Of a stretch of DNA of 37,500 nucleotides, positions 21,262-31,417 are shown piece by piece. Each line of letters begins with the position of its first letter. The first letter of the stretch is position 1. The notes below the pieces were generated by a model, which was not told the DNA's origin, searched no databases, and saw only the letters and a program-made list of their open reading frames with translations. Made by a program: the position numbers and the translations under genes. This stretch comes from Zygnema cylindricum. Lineage: Eukaryota; Streptophyta; Zygnematophyceae; Zygnematales; Zygnemataceae. The stretch covers positions 15,001 to 52,500 of the forward strand of contig JBBHKE010003275.1 of the NCBI GenBank assembly GCA_037447655.1, read 5' to 3'.

Positions 21262-21417
21262 CATGGCTTTAGCTTCCTCTCCAACCTTCACTGATTGCGA
21301 CAAGTGTGGGAGTTTGAAGAGAGGAGTTAGAGGTAGACTTCCTCTTTTTTTTTTCTACTCTTTATCTTCACATGTTTTAAACCTAGAAAATACAAATAAA
21401 ACTTTGAGTTTTTATCG
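21262..21417 (-). repeat. Copia-A right LTR, remainder beyond copia-B
   Basis: It matches 7195-7336: catggct(t/c)tagcttcctctcc, gacaagtgtgggagt and acctagaaaatac. It begins with CAT, repeating the three bases before copia-B at 15278-15280. The terminal bases atcg stand where a CA end is expected, so the last base has probably mutated. Confidence 0.75.
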
Positions 21418-23660
21418 CCCTTGATGCCCTTCCTCCTCCGCAAGACGTCTCGGCACTCCGCACCTTCCTAAAAATGGCCATCTACTATCGGAGATTTATC
21501 CCCAAGTTCAACAGCCAAGCCCATGCTTTTAACTAGTTATTGCGTAAGGACCAACAGTGGCACTGGGCGGAGGAATTGCACATTTCATTCCAGTTTTTGA
21601 AGGATTCCTTTAAGCAGCACCCCGTGCTCCGGATGCTTGATCACCAAAGGCCTTTCCTCCTTTACACAGATTGGAGCAGGTTTGGATAAAAGGCGGTTTT
21701 GGTTGAATTGGATGATGCAGCGGCTGATTTTGTGATGACTTACGCTAGCAGGAGCAATAACAGAGCGGAGGGAATCACAACTGTTACCACAGAGAGTTAC
21801 TCGTCACCGTTTAGGCAATTCAACATTTCCAACCATATCTTTATAAGATTCACTTCACCCTCATTACAGACCATCAATTGCTCAAGTGGATCATGGAGAA
21901 TAGTAAGTTAACCGCCAAGCTGGCGAGATGGGTGTTAATCTTGTAGGAATACAATTTTTGTATAATCCACCAAGCAGAGGAAATCCACGGGAATGCCGAT
22001 GGACTTAGCAAAAACCCGGACCCTTTTACCAAAATTTTACCATGGCCCAACACGATGAGGATCTCGAGATTAGTTTGGGACTTATTCGGGCCTCCTTTGT
22101 CTTTATTTGGCTTTCTCGCTCTGGGGGGGCAACTATCCACTTTTTCTGCAGATGTGGAGGGGCAAGAACTAATAGAGGACGGAAGTAAGGATATTTGAAA
22201 CGATCCTGGTTCTCTCCAGTCCATCCAGCAAGGTTCTCCCCATCCCCATTTATCTAGAGCTGAATTATCCCGTCTGCGAACCCGGATGGCGGCGTATGAG
22301 TGGGGACAGGGCATCATGGTCCGGAAATGGAGAGATGGGACGAGGAAAGTGGTTCCTCCCCCAACGGACAAATAAACTCTTATTTTCCGACTCCACTAGC
22401 AATGTAGACACTTCGGGCAGAAACGGACCACATCCGTGGTCACAAGATCGTATTCGTGGCATGGGTTGCCGACCCAAGTCAACCGAATTGAACAAACATG
22501 CCCTTTCGTGATCGAGTGAAAGTTGTTTCGACAAAAAACGCGGGATCGAGCTTCATTATCTTCCTCTCAAGGGAAGTTTTTATCGATGGTCATTGGACCT
22601 TTTGGGACCTCTCTTAGATAGCAAAAAGAGGAATCAGTTTGTATTGGTCATGATAAATCACTTTTCAAAATGGATAAAATTGGTGGTTTTCCCCTTGAAG
22701 GATTCTAAATCCATCGCAGGCGCATTCGTGCAGAGAGTGTTGTCCCAATTCGAGGCACCAGCAAAAGTTCTACCCGATCAAGGGTCCGAGTTTGCAAGAG
22801 AATTCACCAACCTCTAGGAATTATGCCATATTGATCACCGGCTAACCACCTGAGACCACCTCCAGGCCGACTGTTTGGCAGAAAGGTCCGTATATACAGT
22901 GAAGCGGTCACTGCGTAAACATGTTGTTGAAGAAGATTTGGGGGGGTGGGACAAAATGGTGCCTTAGATTGCCATGAGGTAGAGATTCAGCAGACAAGCT
23001 TCCCTCCATTCCTATAGCCTTTATTTCATCTTGTTCGCACGACAACTCATCCTAACTGGCGTTGCCTCGACAGAAGCACTTGGTCAAGAAACTGATTGCC
23101 GATATGGCCAAAGTATTTCCCCGGGAAATGCCTGTCGCCATGGGGAAATTACAAGCTGCTCATCACCGGGATCAAGTATGGTATTCCCAACGTAGGAGCG
23201 GGAATTGTGTCCCACGGCATCGTCGATTTATATCATGGGATTTTGGGTATCGGATGCAACAGAAAAAAGGCACGTTGGATATCTCTGCGGGCGGGTGATT
23301 TTAAAGGTGGTGGAGGTTTGGAATAAGGGCGTTCTCACTTTGGAGGGCAAGGATGGCCGCAAAATTAAAGAGAATCAAATCAATGTGGCCCCCTACCATC
23401 TTCAAGGATTGGAAGACGAACCGACTTTCTACCTCACTTATTTTGTCGACCCTCATTTCACTCCTCAAACTAAAATTTGTCCTCCCACGAGGTCATTTTT
23501 TGGTATGAAATTGCTGCGACCAGTGTTGGCATCAATCTTGCCTTCTATTTTACTGAGATTCTATTCCTCGACCCTCTACTCCGTGGTTCTACAATGACTG
23601 TTAATTGGGCTGGTAACATATTTATTTTCTTAGTCCCGATTGACTAAGAGGGGCGGAAAT
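21418..23660 (+). pseudogene. Ty3/gypsy pol: RT end, RNase H, integrase (broken)
   Basis: The sequence starts inside RT: DVSALRTFLKMAIYYRRFIP (normally FLG.ANYYRRF), then RPFLLYTDWS at the RNase H start, DHQPLKWIMENSKLTGKLAR and NADGLSKNPDP. The integrase part has LHYLPLKGSFYRWSLDLLGP, FVLVMINHFSKW, VLPDQGSEFAREFTNL and LAERSVYTVKRSLRKH, then a C-terminal part VVEVWNKGVLTLEGKDGRKI with NVAPYHL. Stops and at least six frameshifts interrupt it. The RT catalytic core is missing, cut by the copia-A insertion and a deletion. An altered third-residue region (LAERSVYTVK) keeps the Glu. No chromodomain is visible. Confidence 0.85.
23646..23660 (+). other. Gypsy polypurine tract
   Basis: aagaggggcggaaat lies directly before the LTR start and about 50 bases past the last integrase-like codon, the expected place for the plus-strand primer. 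Confidence 0.6.
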
Positions 23661-24600
23661 TAGGGTATCGGCCCAAGGACCCGACCCTTTTTCCCCCGAT
23701 CTGATCGAAAAATGGAAGGGGGGAGGGAGGTATTTTCTTTTTCACTTGCCCCCGCTTTCATTCATCCTGCATATCTTATCTTCTCTTATGATCAGCATTC
23801 ATGTCTTCGAGAGGGATAGAGGCAGAGTTCGGCATTACCATCATGAAGGAGCATCAACATTTGGGTTTATTTGCAGGCTACTTCTGCACCTCTCTCTAGC
23901 CGGTGGCCCTTACCATATGGTTCTGAGGCACGCTCGACAGCTGTCAAGCCCGTGTGCATTATCGGCACACTTACCTTAACGCAGGATATCCATACCCTTT
24001 TCCACCCTGTACGGTCACCAATATACGGAGATTAAGGTGTAACGAACTGGACAAGATTATTGTATATCCAAAACGGAGCGCGACACACTTTAGTTCACGC
24101 CTAACGGAGGCTGAACGACAAAGTTATTCCGCTTCAAAGATTACGGATTCGTTACAATGAGTCAATTTCACGTAGCCCTAGTAGGGGGTACATTGTGAAG
24201 TTTCCTATAACCTTTCGAACTGTAATCTAGATTATGCTGTTAAACGTCAGTAGGAATTTGGTTCTAATCCAACTCACTTTTGGTCCATTAATTATTCTAG
24301 GTCAGAGGTTAGTGTTCCCACATCATCTAAGTACATTGGCTCAGAATAGTGGATCCGATTTAAGCTTCCAACCGCAGATCTAGCCGCATTTTGGCGTATA
24401 ACTTTTTACCTTGAGCGTAGTACGGCTTATTTGGTCTAATGTCAGTTTGGTAACCATTGCTCTCTACTCATTGGCTGCGCCCATTGCGTTGACCTTGTGG
24501 ACCTGAAACTGACGAAATTTGTTATATAAGGCACTTGGGGCCGAAGGAGACAGGTTGTTGTTTTAGAACTATCTTCAAGAAAACCTTAGAAATTCTAGCA
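23661..24600 (+). repeat. Gypsy 3' LTR
   Basis: About 940 bases run from tagggtatcggcccaagg to attctagca. The start is TA instead of TG; the copy at 24606 keeps TGGGGTATTGG. A TATA-like ttatataagg at 24522-24531 sits about 70 bases before the end, a plausible LTR promoter. The segment from 23950 to 24500 has no coding. Confidence 0.7.
24522..24531 (+). promoter_or_regulatory. TATA-like box in gypsy LTR
   Basis: ttatataagg lies in the 3' part of the LTR with about 70 bases left for R and U5. Position fits an LTR promoter; activity is unknown. Confidence 0.45.
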
Positions 24601-24605
24601 TAAAT

Positions 24606-24888
24606 TGGGGTATTGGCCCAAGGACCCGGCCCTTTTTCCCATGACCTGATGGAAAAAGGGAAGGGGGGAAGGGGGTTTCTTTTTTTTACTTGCCCCTGCA
24701 TTCATTGATCATGTTTATCTGATCTTCTCTTATGATTAGCATTTATGTCTCAAGAGGGATAGGGGCAGAGTTGGGCATGCCATCACCAAGGAGCATCAAC
24801 TTTTGGATTTATTTGCAGGCCACTTCTGCACCTCTCTCAAGGCTGCCGGCCTTTACTTTATGGTTCCTAGGCACGCTCGGCAAATATG
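24606..24888 (+). repeat. Partial second gypsy LTR
   Basis: tggggtattggcccaaggac, cttctcttatgattagca, gagggatagg and ggcacgctcgg repeat the first 280 bases of the LTR at 23661. It follows the first LTR after five bases (taaat) and is cut off near 24888. So an LTR and a truncated LTR lie head to tail. Confidence 0.75.
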
Positions 24889-24918
24889 AAAGGCGAGAAT
24901 GAGAGGAAAAGGTAATTT

Positions 24919-25145
24919 GAGAGGAGGTATCAAAATCCTTGTCATCTAATACAGAAGTAGACACAAGATTCTTACTCAACTGAGGAATGTAGAGCACATC
25001 TGAGAAGGTGAGAATAGAGGTCTTACCCTCCACTAAGACTTTCAGATCTACGGATCCCTATAGATCTGTGGTAACTACTCTCCCATCCCCATACTCTATT
25101 TCCATAGTAGGGATCTTTCTTAGCTTAGTGAAGAGGTGCCTGTTT
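24919..25145 (-). pseudogene. Copia protease scrap
   Basis: The - strand reads MEGKTSILTFSDVLYIPQLS, then KNLVSTSVLDDKDFDT, equivalent to copia-A 9830-9990. The upstream part (25050-25145) gives EIEYGDGRVVTT. It ends exactly where the 213-base tandem repeat begins. It is a third copia-A family copy, too short to have LTRs. Confidence 0.75.
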
Positions 25146-25147
25146 GG

Positions 25148-25515
25148 TTTTTATTCATCCAAAACATATCTTTTTTTTTTGGACTGTTCGCATTTTGCAT
25201 TTTTTCACCCCAAATATCACCAATGCCTAATGTTTTTATTTTATTCTATTTAATTCAATGATTAACTCTAATTTGTGTTTTTTTTGGCACATCAACCGCA
25301 TACATGCCAAAATGACGGCGCAAACGTCAAATCCCTCTAGAATGAAAAACATACGCCTAGTTTTGATTCATCCAAAACATATCTTTTTTTTAGGACTGCC
25401 CGCATTTAGTGTTTTATCACCCCAAATATCACCAACGCCAAATGTTATTATTCTATTCTATTTAATTCAGTGACTAACTCTAATTTGTGTTTTTTTTGGC
25501 ACATCAACCCCATAT
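25148..25515. repeat. 213-bp tandem repeat, 1.7 units
   Basis: Unit one (25148-25360) and the partial unit two (25361-25515) share attcatccaaaacatatc, accccaaatatcacca, ttctatttaattca and ttttttttggcacatcaacc. The end of unit one (atccctctag...aaaacatacgc) also occurs at position 10 of the window in repeat L, so the unit belongs to the L/R repeat family. Confidence 0.8.
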
Positions 25516-27027
25516 AAACGTAGAAGTTTACTGTATTTTGTTGTCGCCACCATATTACAATAGACTTTTATGCTAAATGGGACCATTACCACCAAAATAG
25601 CATAAACTTATACACTAAATTTTCCGAAACCACTAAATAGCATTAATATTCACAATATTTGCTTAGAATGAACTTAGTTGAAGTTGAAACCGTATATATC
25701 ACAATTTTCAGTTATATGTCAACGCGATATTTGATTCAGTTATGTTTATTTACTGGAAAAAAATAACTTTCCACGTGCGAATATGTTTGACTTTCACACA
25801 GTCGATCACACGGTTGCTGGACAAATATGTGTGAACATGACTTTTTACAATCCGGTTTGATCCCTTTTATATACCGCACATTTTCGTGCCGTCGCGGTCG
25901 CTAAACTTTATCAATTGTACCTTTTTATTTAAAAAAAACACAGTTTTGAATAATGTGACACTAACCGTACACCACACTTTTTAAATTATAATGTATTTCA
26001 TCTTGTACGGTCATTGGAAAAGAACCCTAAATGGAGTAAAAGAAAAAACATAATAGTTTATGCTATTTAATAATTTCGGAAAAAAATAAGTACCTTAAAT
26101 AATATTTATTTACGGTAAAAAACGATTCATGGTGTACATTACACCGCGAATCGTAATTAGCGTAGAAGCTTTTTTCAGCGTATAAAAATAATTACCGTTA
26201 TTAACCCTAATTGGGAATTTAAAAATTTTCAAAAAAATCATTTACTCTAATTAGATATTAGGTTTTTTTTAAATAGTATGGATAATTCTATTTGAGAATT
26301 TGGGAAAAAATATGGGGGAATCAAATTAGGGTTCAATATGCTAATAACGATTCACAGTATGAATCTTGCATTTTTCGGGCTCTATGAATTTCCGAAGTTG
26401 GTTTCGCGCATTGTGAGATATCCACGTCGGCCCCCCATCATCATTTCATTTTGCGACGCGCCGCGTTGCGCGGCTATAAAAAATATATATATATTTAGGG
26501 TTTTTTATTATTTTGTGTTCTTTTTAAATATAAACACCAAACCACACCCTAAAAAACCCTAAACGTGTAAACCTTAACTAGATACCCGCTAGGTATCTTG
26601 TTAGTAGTGAACTTACGGCGCATTTCTAATGGTGAAATGCGGGTTCACACAGTTAACCACACAAGGGAAACTTGTAACAAACCCTCCCTATATCTCCGTC
26701 GACTTAAAACGTTTATAATCAACACCGTCAAGGCTGAAAAAAGTTTCGCATAAACGGTATGTTATAATGTCTCATAATGAATATGTACCAAATTGGAAAC
26801 TATGTACCTTGATTTTATAATCTAAATTTTTACGCAGAATATCGAACCAATGAATGTTGGGTGAAGATTTGGCGAGATGTTTGTATCGTTTGGTAAAGAT
26901 TATGAACAGATAGCATTAAAGGTTCACTAGAGTTTGAGGCTAGCTCTAAAATAAACTAGTGAAAATTCTCCCTACTACTTTTGGTGTTGTTCCAATGACA
27001 GAAAGTTGTCACTTTGTTCGTGACGTT
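25361..27027. repeat. AT-rich long repeat, copy R
   Basis: This is the partner of 1-1283. From 25965 on the two are collinear to gttcgtgacg at 27027. The block 25516-25960 is absent from L. It holds a mix of unique AT-rich sequence with no gene. The short inverted-repeat element is at 26138-26360 and the single 161-base unit at 26593-26753. No frame is convincing. Confidence 0.8.
26138..26360. repeat. Short element with terminal inverted repeats, in copy R
   Basis: The left end is acaccgcgaatcgtaattag and the right end taacgattcacagtat. Just before it, at 26124-26136, is gattcatggtgta, an outward-facing end of another copy, so that gattcatggtgta and acaccgcgaatc form a near-palindrome around catt. 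It is the counterpart of 245-464. Confidence 0.6.
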
Positions 27028-28582
27028 TGTCTTAAAGACTTATACTGTGATGTTATGTGATGTTGGATATGTCGTTTTGCTAATAGTGTCACGACATGGT
27101 TATGACACCGTCGAAGTCACTAAATTTAAAACCTTACGTCATGGCTTCTCGATTTTGTTTGTTTTTCTTCTTCTCTTTCGATCTGTCACCGAATTAAGCT
27201 CAATGATGATAAAAATAAAATAAAATTTAGAGCCCTCTTAATATATGTCATAATTTTCGAATTTCAGGCCCTTGTTACATCAAAACATTAATGCAATTGT
27301 ACGTACATTTTTAATGGTTGTAACATGGGTAGTGTTTGTAAACAAGTTTTCACAAGTACAACATCGATTAAGAATTATATACTAAGAATCGTCAAAGATT
27401 TTTCAAACCATGCAATTTCATTGTAGAATCCATACTTAATGTCATTGTACCATCAAATCTTTTACACTATATGATCATATATGGACAACGTCATCATTTT
27501 TTCCATCACATTCCCAAAACACTCGAAACATACTCTAAGAAATTCACGCATAGTAGGGAGGAAAAAGGAGATAGAAAGACAGGAAAGAGAACAATTTAGG
27601 GTTTTAAACAAGGTTAGAGATATGAAAAGAGTGAATAAAAAGAGAAACAAGAGATGACAAAGAAAGAGACCAAGCGAAAGATAAATATTCACTTGTTATG
27701 TATATTGTCGATAAATCATTGGAGAATTTTTGCATTGGTCGTGATTGAAAATACTTATTTTTTGGCTTGGAAGTCTTTAATCATTGTATTGATTACTTTT
27801 TGTAAGCAAAATCTTGATGGAAACATTTATATCTTCACAATTGTTTGTGAAAAAAATGAATATACAAAAAAGGTAAGAGCGAGTATAGCCATAATTATAA
27901 TTTTTTGGTAATGTAACAGGGCAAAAACGTCAAATAAAAGCAGATCATTCTAAGTTTAATGGCACCTGCTAAGAAGGCTGGTGAAGCAAACGTGGGAAAA
28001 AGGCATGTGTTTTTTCGTAGTAGTGCATTGAAATTTAATTTGTTATGTTATAGTGTTAGTTTGTCACGTGCCAAATAAAAGTTCCATACTTAGTATCGTT
28101 TTAAGACCCTATATTTTACGTGGATAATGAGCAAGCCACGTGTAAATAAAGGCAAACAAATCATTTGTCATTTTTCGTCCGTCCGATACATTTATCTGTA
28201 ACATGAACCCAATTAGAGTTAACAACAACTTTAATAATTTATTATTTTGGGTTTTCCTCTCCTAAAAATGCAAAGGTATTAGTGTTGAGTAACCACATTA
28301 TTATAAATTTATCATAATAAATGGTGGAAAGGTGTTATATAATTGTTAAAAAAACGTAAATTACAATTAATACATCCAAATTAGAGTGTAATAAAAAATG
28401 AGTTATTTAACACACTAAATGGGTTGATAATTTTTTAAATACATGACGCGAACATACATCATATTCATGTGACGAAGTATTTTTTTATTAATTTTCAAGA
28501 TTAATACCTTTTATAAAATGATAATTTCACTTGTGTGTACACTATGAGAAAATGTATTCAAAATAAGGTTAAATGTATAAAC
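27028..28582. other. AT-rich intergenic DNA, nothing identified
   Basis: Open frames are short and of low complexity on both strands. I see no splice-bounded coding piece, no retroelement motif and no clear repeat of other parts of the window. Confidence 0.5.
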
Positions 28583-29076
28583 TACACCGTGAATCGCTAT
28601 TAACGTTATTAACTCTAATTCGGCGCCCCCCGAATTTTGACCCTCAAACCTAAAATATAATTAATAACTCAGTTTTTTTGTTACGTTAATATAGGTACTG
28701 TTTAATCAACGATAATAACTATAATGTGGCAAGTTTTTAAATAGTGCACTGCGTACGAAAGGTGCTTGTTATTCGTACAATCACACACATAATGTGTTAG
28801 ATAAATGCGTCGATATAAAAAAACATACTCAAATTTGATTTTCGATGTTAAAGATGGCGAAAAATCACGCAAACTTGTTCTCGCACGTTCAAACGTTGAC
28901 TAAGTGAACAAGCTATCCCGACTACGCTATGGGAAAAATGTACCCAAATTAGAGATATCTATAAATTAGAGTTAAATTATTTTTGGCGAAAGCCCATGGA
29001 CCTAAATTAGAGTTAAACACACTAATCGTGTTTTTACACTAATTATTTGTTAACGCTAATAGAGATTCACAGTGTA
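28583..29076 (+). mobile_element. TIR element, copy 1 (about 0.5 kb)
   Basis: It begins TACACCGTGAATCGCTATTA and ends taacgctaatagagattcacagtgta, the inverted complement with few changes. The interior is shared with copies 2 and 3: gcgccccccgaattttgacc, ttaaatagtgcactg, aaaaatcacgc, gttcaaacgt, gggaaaaatgtacccaaatt and cctaaattagagtt. There is no transposase frame. It looks like a non-autonomous DNA transposon (MITE-like). No clear target duplication flanks it (aaac left, atgt right). Confidence 0.75.
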
Positions 29077-29077
29077 A

Positions 29078-29184
29078 TGTTAATTTTTTGTTGGTGATAG
29101 GCCTTTAACCTTCAATAGAGTAAAAAATACTAATTGTTACGTTAAACTAATTAATTATTAACATTAGTAGCGATCCACGGTTTA
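29078..29184 (+). mobile_element. TIR element, 3' end fragment
   Basis: It repeats only the last 100 bases of the element: ggtgataggcctttaacc, then ttaacattagtagcgatcca and cggttta. It follows directly after copy 1, so that two right ends lie in tandem. Confidence 0.6.
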
Positions 29185-29642
29185 TATTACTAACATTAAA
29201 GTAGAATAAACGTTAATATGGATGGTTTTCATCTATTGTTAACCACTTTACATTTTGATTGTAAAAATTAGCTTAATGTAAGACAAATATGTTTTAATAG
29301 AGAATATTTACGCTACAACTTATTACGACAACGTTAATTAGTTACTACGTGCTAATATCGTGAACAGTACTTAATATAAAACACAAAATAACTTAGACTA
29401 ACCAAAAACAATATAAAAAACGTTACTCTCATTTATATGTTTCGTACGATTAATAAACCCCATGAGTGTCTCGGTAAATGGTGTGAGGGTAATTGAATTG
29501 CATTTTAATATATGTTGATGGCAGCCTCGCATAGACGCTACAAACTTGACACACAAATTGGCGTTAAGTGTCAATAATACTAATGTTAATGTTTTTGTTT
29601 TTTTTTACACAAATACACAGAATACCGTTATTAACACGAAAC

Positions 29643-30162
29643 TAAACCTTGAATCGCCATTAGGGCCAATAACGTTAATTCGGCAACCCCAAACTTTGAT
29701 CCTCGAACCTAAAATAGATTTAACAATTCTAATTGTTTTTTTAGGCTAATATATGTTCTATTTTATTAGCGTTAATAGATATAATTTCAACAATATTTAA
29801 ATAGTGTAATGTACGAAACGTGTCAGTTTGTACTAAAATTGATCGTTATTTCATACAATTGTACACAAATAGTGTGAGATTAAGGCGTCGGCACGCGAAA
29901 GTGAGTGCGTTGACACTAAAAAGCACACTCAGATTTCAATCCCAGTGTTAAAGACGGTGGAAAATCACGCGAGCCTTTAATGTTCAAACGTCGACTATGT
30001 GAACACGGCTACACTATGGGAAAAATGTACTCAAATTAGAGTTATGCATAAATTATTGTTAATATTTTATTGGCGAGACCCTTGAACCTAAATTAGAGTT
30101 AAGAACACGAATTGTTTTTCTACACTAGTTATTTCTTAACGCTATTAGCGATTCACGGTGTA
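29643..30162 (+). mobile_element. TIR element, copy 2
   Basis: About 520 bases. The left end is decayed (taaaccttgaatcgccatta); the right end taacgctattagcgattcacggtgta is clean. Interior blocks match copy 1 and the inverted copy 3, including cggcacgcgaaagtgagtgc and gttcaaacgtcgactatgtg, which copy 3 also has and copy 1 lacks in part. So copies 2 and 3 are closer to each other than to copy 1. Confidence 0.75.
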
Positions 30163-30323
30163 GCGTTCACGCAAATTGTTTGCAATTGTAATATCGATGA
30201 GCGGGGTAATGACGATGAGCGGGGTCTACAGTTTGCACCTCCTGCACGATGCCGTTCGGTGGCGGACGAATTAGAGTATACCGAGTACATCGGGCGAAAA
30301 TTGAAACGAATTTAACGCGAAAA
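30163..30323. other. Spacer between inverted copies, with short duplication
   Basis: 161 bases, clearly richer in G and C than its surroundings. It holds cgatgagcggggt twice (30195-30207 and 30213-30225, period 18). The sequence forms the loop between copies 2 and 3. No gene is recognised; a short + strand frame through it begins inside copy 2 and looks like chance. Confidence 0.5.
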
Positions 30324-30828
30324 TACACCGTCAATTGCTATTAGCGTTAGAAAACATTTAGTGTAAAAATAGCAATTAGTGTTATTAGTTATAATTTGGG
30401 TTCAAGGCCTTCGCCAATAAAAAAATATCTTTAATTTATGAATACTCTAATTTGGGTACATTTTTCCCATATTGTAGCCGGTAACGCCTTTGTTCACATA
30501 GTCGACGTTTGAACATGTAAGAACAGGCTCGCGAGATTTTCCCCCGTCTTTGTTACTGGGAATGAAATCTGGTTGCGCTTTTTAGTGTCGACGCACTCAC
30601 TTTCGCGTGTCGACGCCTTTATATGCGATCTTTCTTTGCGGTTTCTTATTTACGACTGTACGAAATAAGGAGCACTATTTAAAAGCAGTGCAAATTAGAG
30701 TAATTAACGCTAATGAAACAGTACCTATATTCACCTAAAAAAGCAATTAGAGCTATTAATTATATTTTAGGTTGGATGGTCAAGATTTGGGGGCGCCGAA
30801 TTATTAACGCTAATAGCGATTCAGCGTA
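30324..30828 (-). mobile_element. TIR element, copy 3 (inverted)
   Basis: About 505 bases, the reverse complement of copies 1 and 2. The left end tacaccgtcaattgctattag and right end taacgctaatagcgattcagcgta give the terminal inverted repeat. Blocks such as tgaacatgtaagaac, ctcactttcgcgtgtcgacgcc and gggggcgccgaatt match copies 2 and 1 inverted. It is the last repeat before the PMP3 promoter region, ending about 360 bases upstream of its TATA box. Confidence 0.75.
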
Positions 30829-31082
30829 GCTCCCGCCTAAAAGTATAAAGTTTCAAATTCGATTCGAATTTGAATTGTACTCTATTCGTTGCGAGCGAAG
30901 GTTTACCGCAGTACGGTTTTGTAAGTTTACAACCTGGGTGGTTTTTCAATTTTCATGTTTTCCTTATGCCTCATGAAGACCGTGAAGTTTGCGGTTGTGA
31001 CTCGGTCCAATCAGAAACCTGCCAACAGGTTAATCCTCAATGCCTTCGTGACACGCAGTTCTCCATTTCTTAGGCATTGTCC

Positions 31083-31137
31083 ACGCGTCTAAATCACAGT
31101 GCTATTCATCCCATATCCACGGGGACCACGCGGTGCA
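31083..31137. promoter_or_regulatory. Two CGCG boxes upstream of PMP3
   Basis: ccacgcgtc and ccacgcggt fit the CAMTA-binding CGCG box (VCGCGB). They lie about 60-110 bases before the TATA box. CAMTA factors link calcium and cold signals to genes in plants. Six-base matches occur by chance, so this is a candidate only. Confidence 0.35.
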
Positions 31138-31173
31138 TCTGTACGGTAAAGTACCATAATACTTGCGGAGCAT

Positions 31174-31179
31174 GTCGGC
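31174..31179 (-). promoter_or_regulatory. DRE/CRT core before PMP3 TATA box
   Basis: gtcggc on the + strand is GCCGAC on the - strand, the (A/G)CCGAC core bound by CBF/DREB factors. It is 8 bases upstream of the TATA box. RCI2 genes are known as cold- and salt-inducible, which makes it worth noting, though a single hexamer is weak evidence. Confidence 0.35.
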
Positions 31180-31186
31180 CAGCTTG

Positions 31187-31194
31187 TATATATA
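31187..31194 (+). promoter_or_regulatory. TATA box of PMP3 gene
   Basis: tatatata, followed by gagagcccc. Transcription would start about 30 bases on, near 31220. From there to 31417 no ATG occurs, so the PMP3 start codon is the first in the leader. Confidence 0.6.
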
Positions 31195-31417
31195 GAGAGC
31201 CCCTTCACCGGAAGGCTATCTAATACCACAGTTGCTGGCCTGCTTCTATCTAGAACTCCCATTCACTTCTCCTCCGCTTGTCCTCTGAGGCTTTCCTTTC
31301 GAATAAAATCCTACGTTTAAACTTTGCTTCAGTGATTTTCCTTTGTGGTCTCCTCTCATTGTATAGTCTTTCAATCCGATCTGTTCTTAATTCGCACTCC
31401 GTAAATCAAGGGACATC

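Larger units (their letters stand above)
6270..21417 (-). mobile_element. Copia-A: nested, rearranged Ty1/copia element
   Basis: Two related LTRs in the same orientation bound this block: 6270-7336, and 14373-15280 continued at 21262-21417. On the - strand they begin TGTAGAAATT and end GTTGCA or a variant. Internal coding, read on the - strand from high to low coordinates, is gag, protease, integrase, RT, RNase H (11168 down to 7400). The order is disturbed by a short LTR end (11149-11221), an inverted pol block (11222-13617), a - strand protease/gag piece (13617-13918) and an inverted gag piece (13911-14328). Copia-B is inserted in the right LTR. The LTR copies are heavily diverged, so the element is old. 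No clear target duplication was found. Confidence 0.75.

Noticed and set aside
21874-22371. 165-codon - strand frame
   Set aside because: It is antisense to gypsy RNase H and the region before integrase; the + strand reads NADGLSKNPDP and other known motifs.
1-27027. L and R as the LTR pair of one giant element
   Set aside because: The enclosed gypsy element has its own 3' LTR and polypurine tract, no PBS follows L, and L and R have no TG...CA ends that I can define.
30112-30315. 67-codon frame through TIR copy 2 and the spacer
   Set aside because: It begins inside a repeat copy and has no motif; other copies do not keep the frame.
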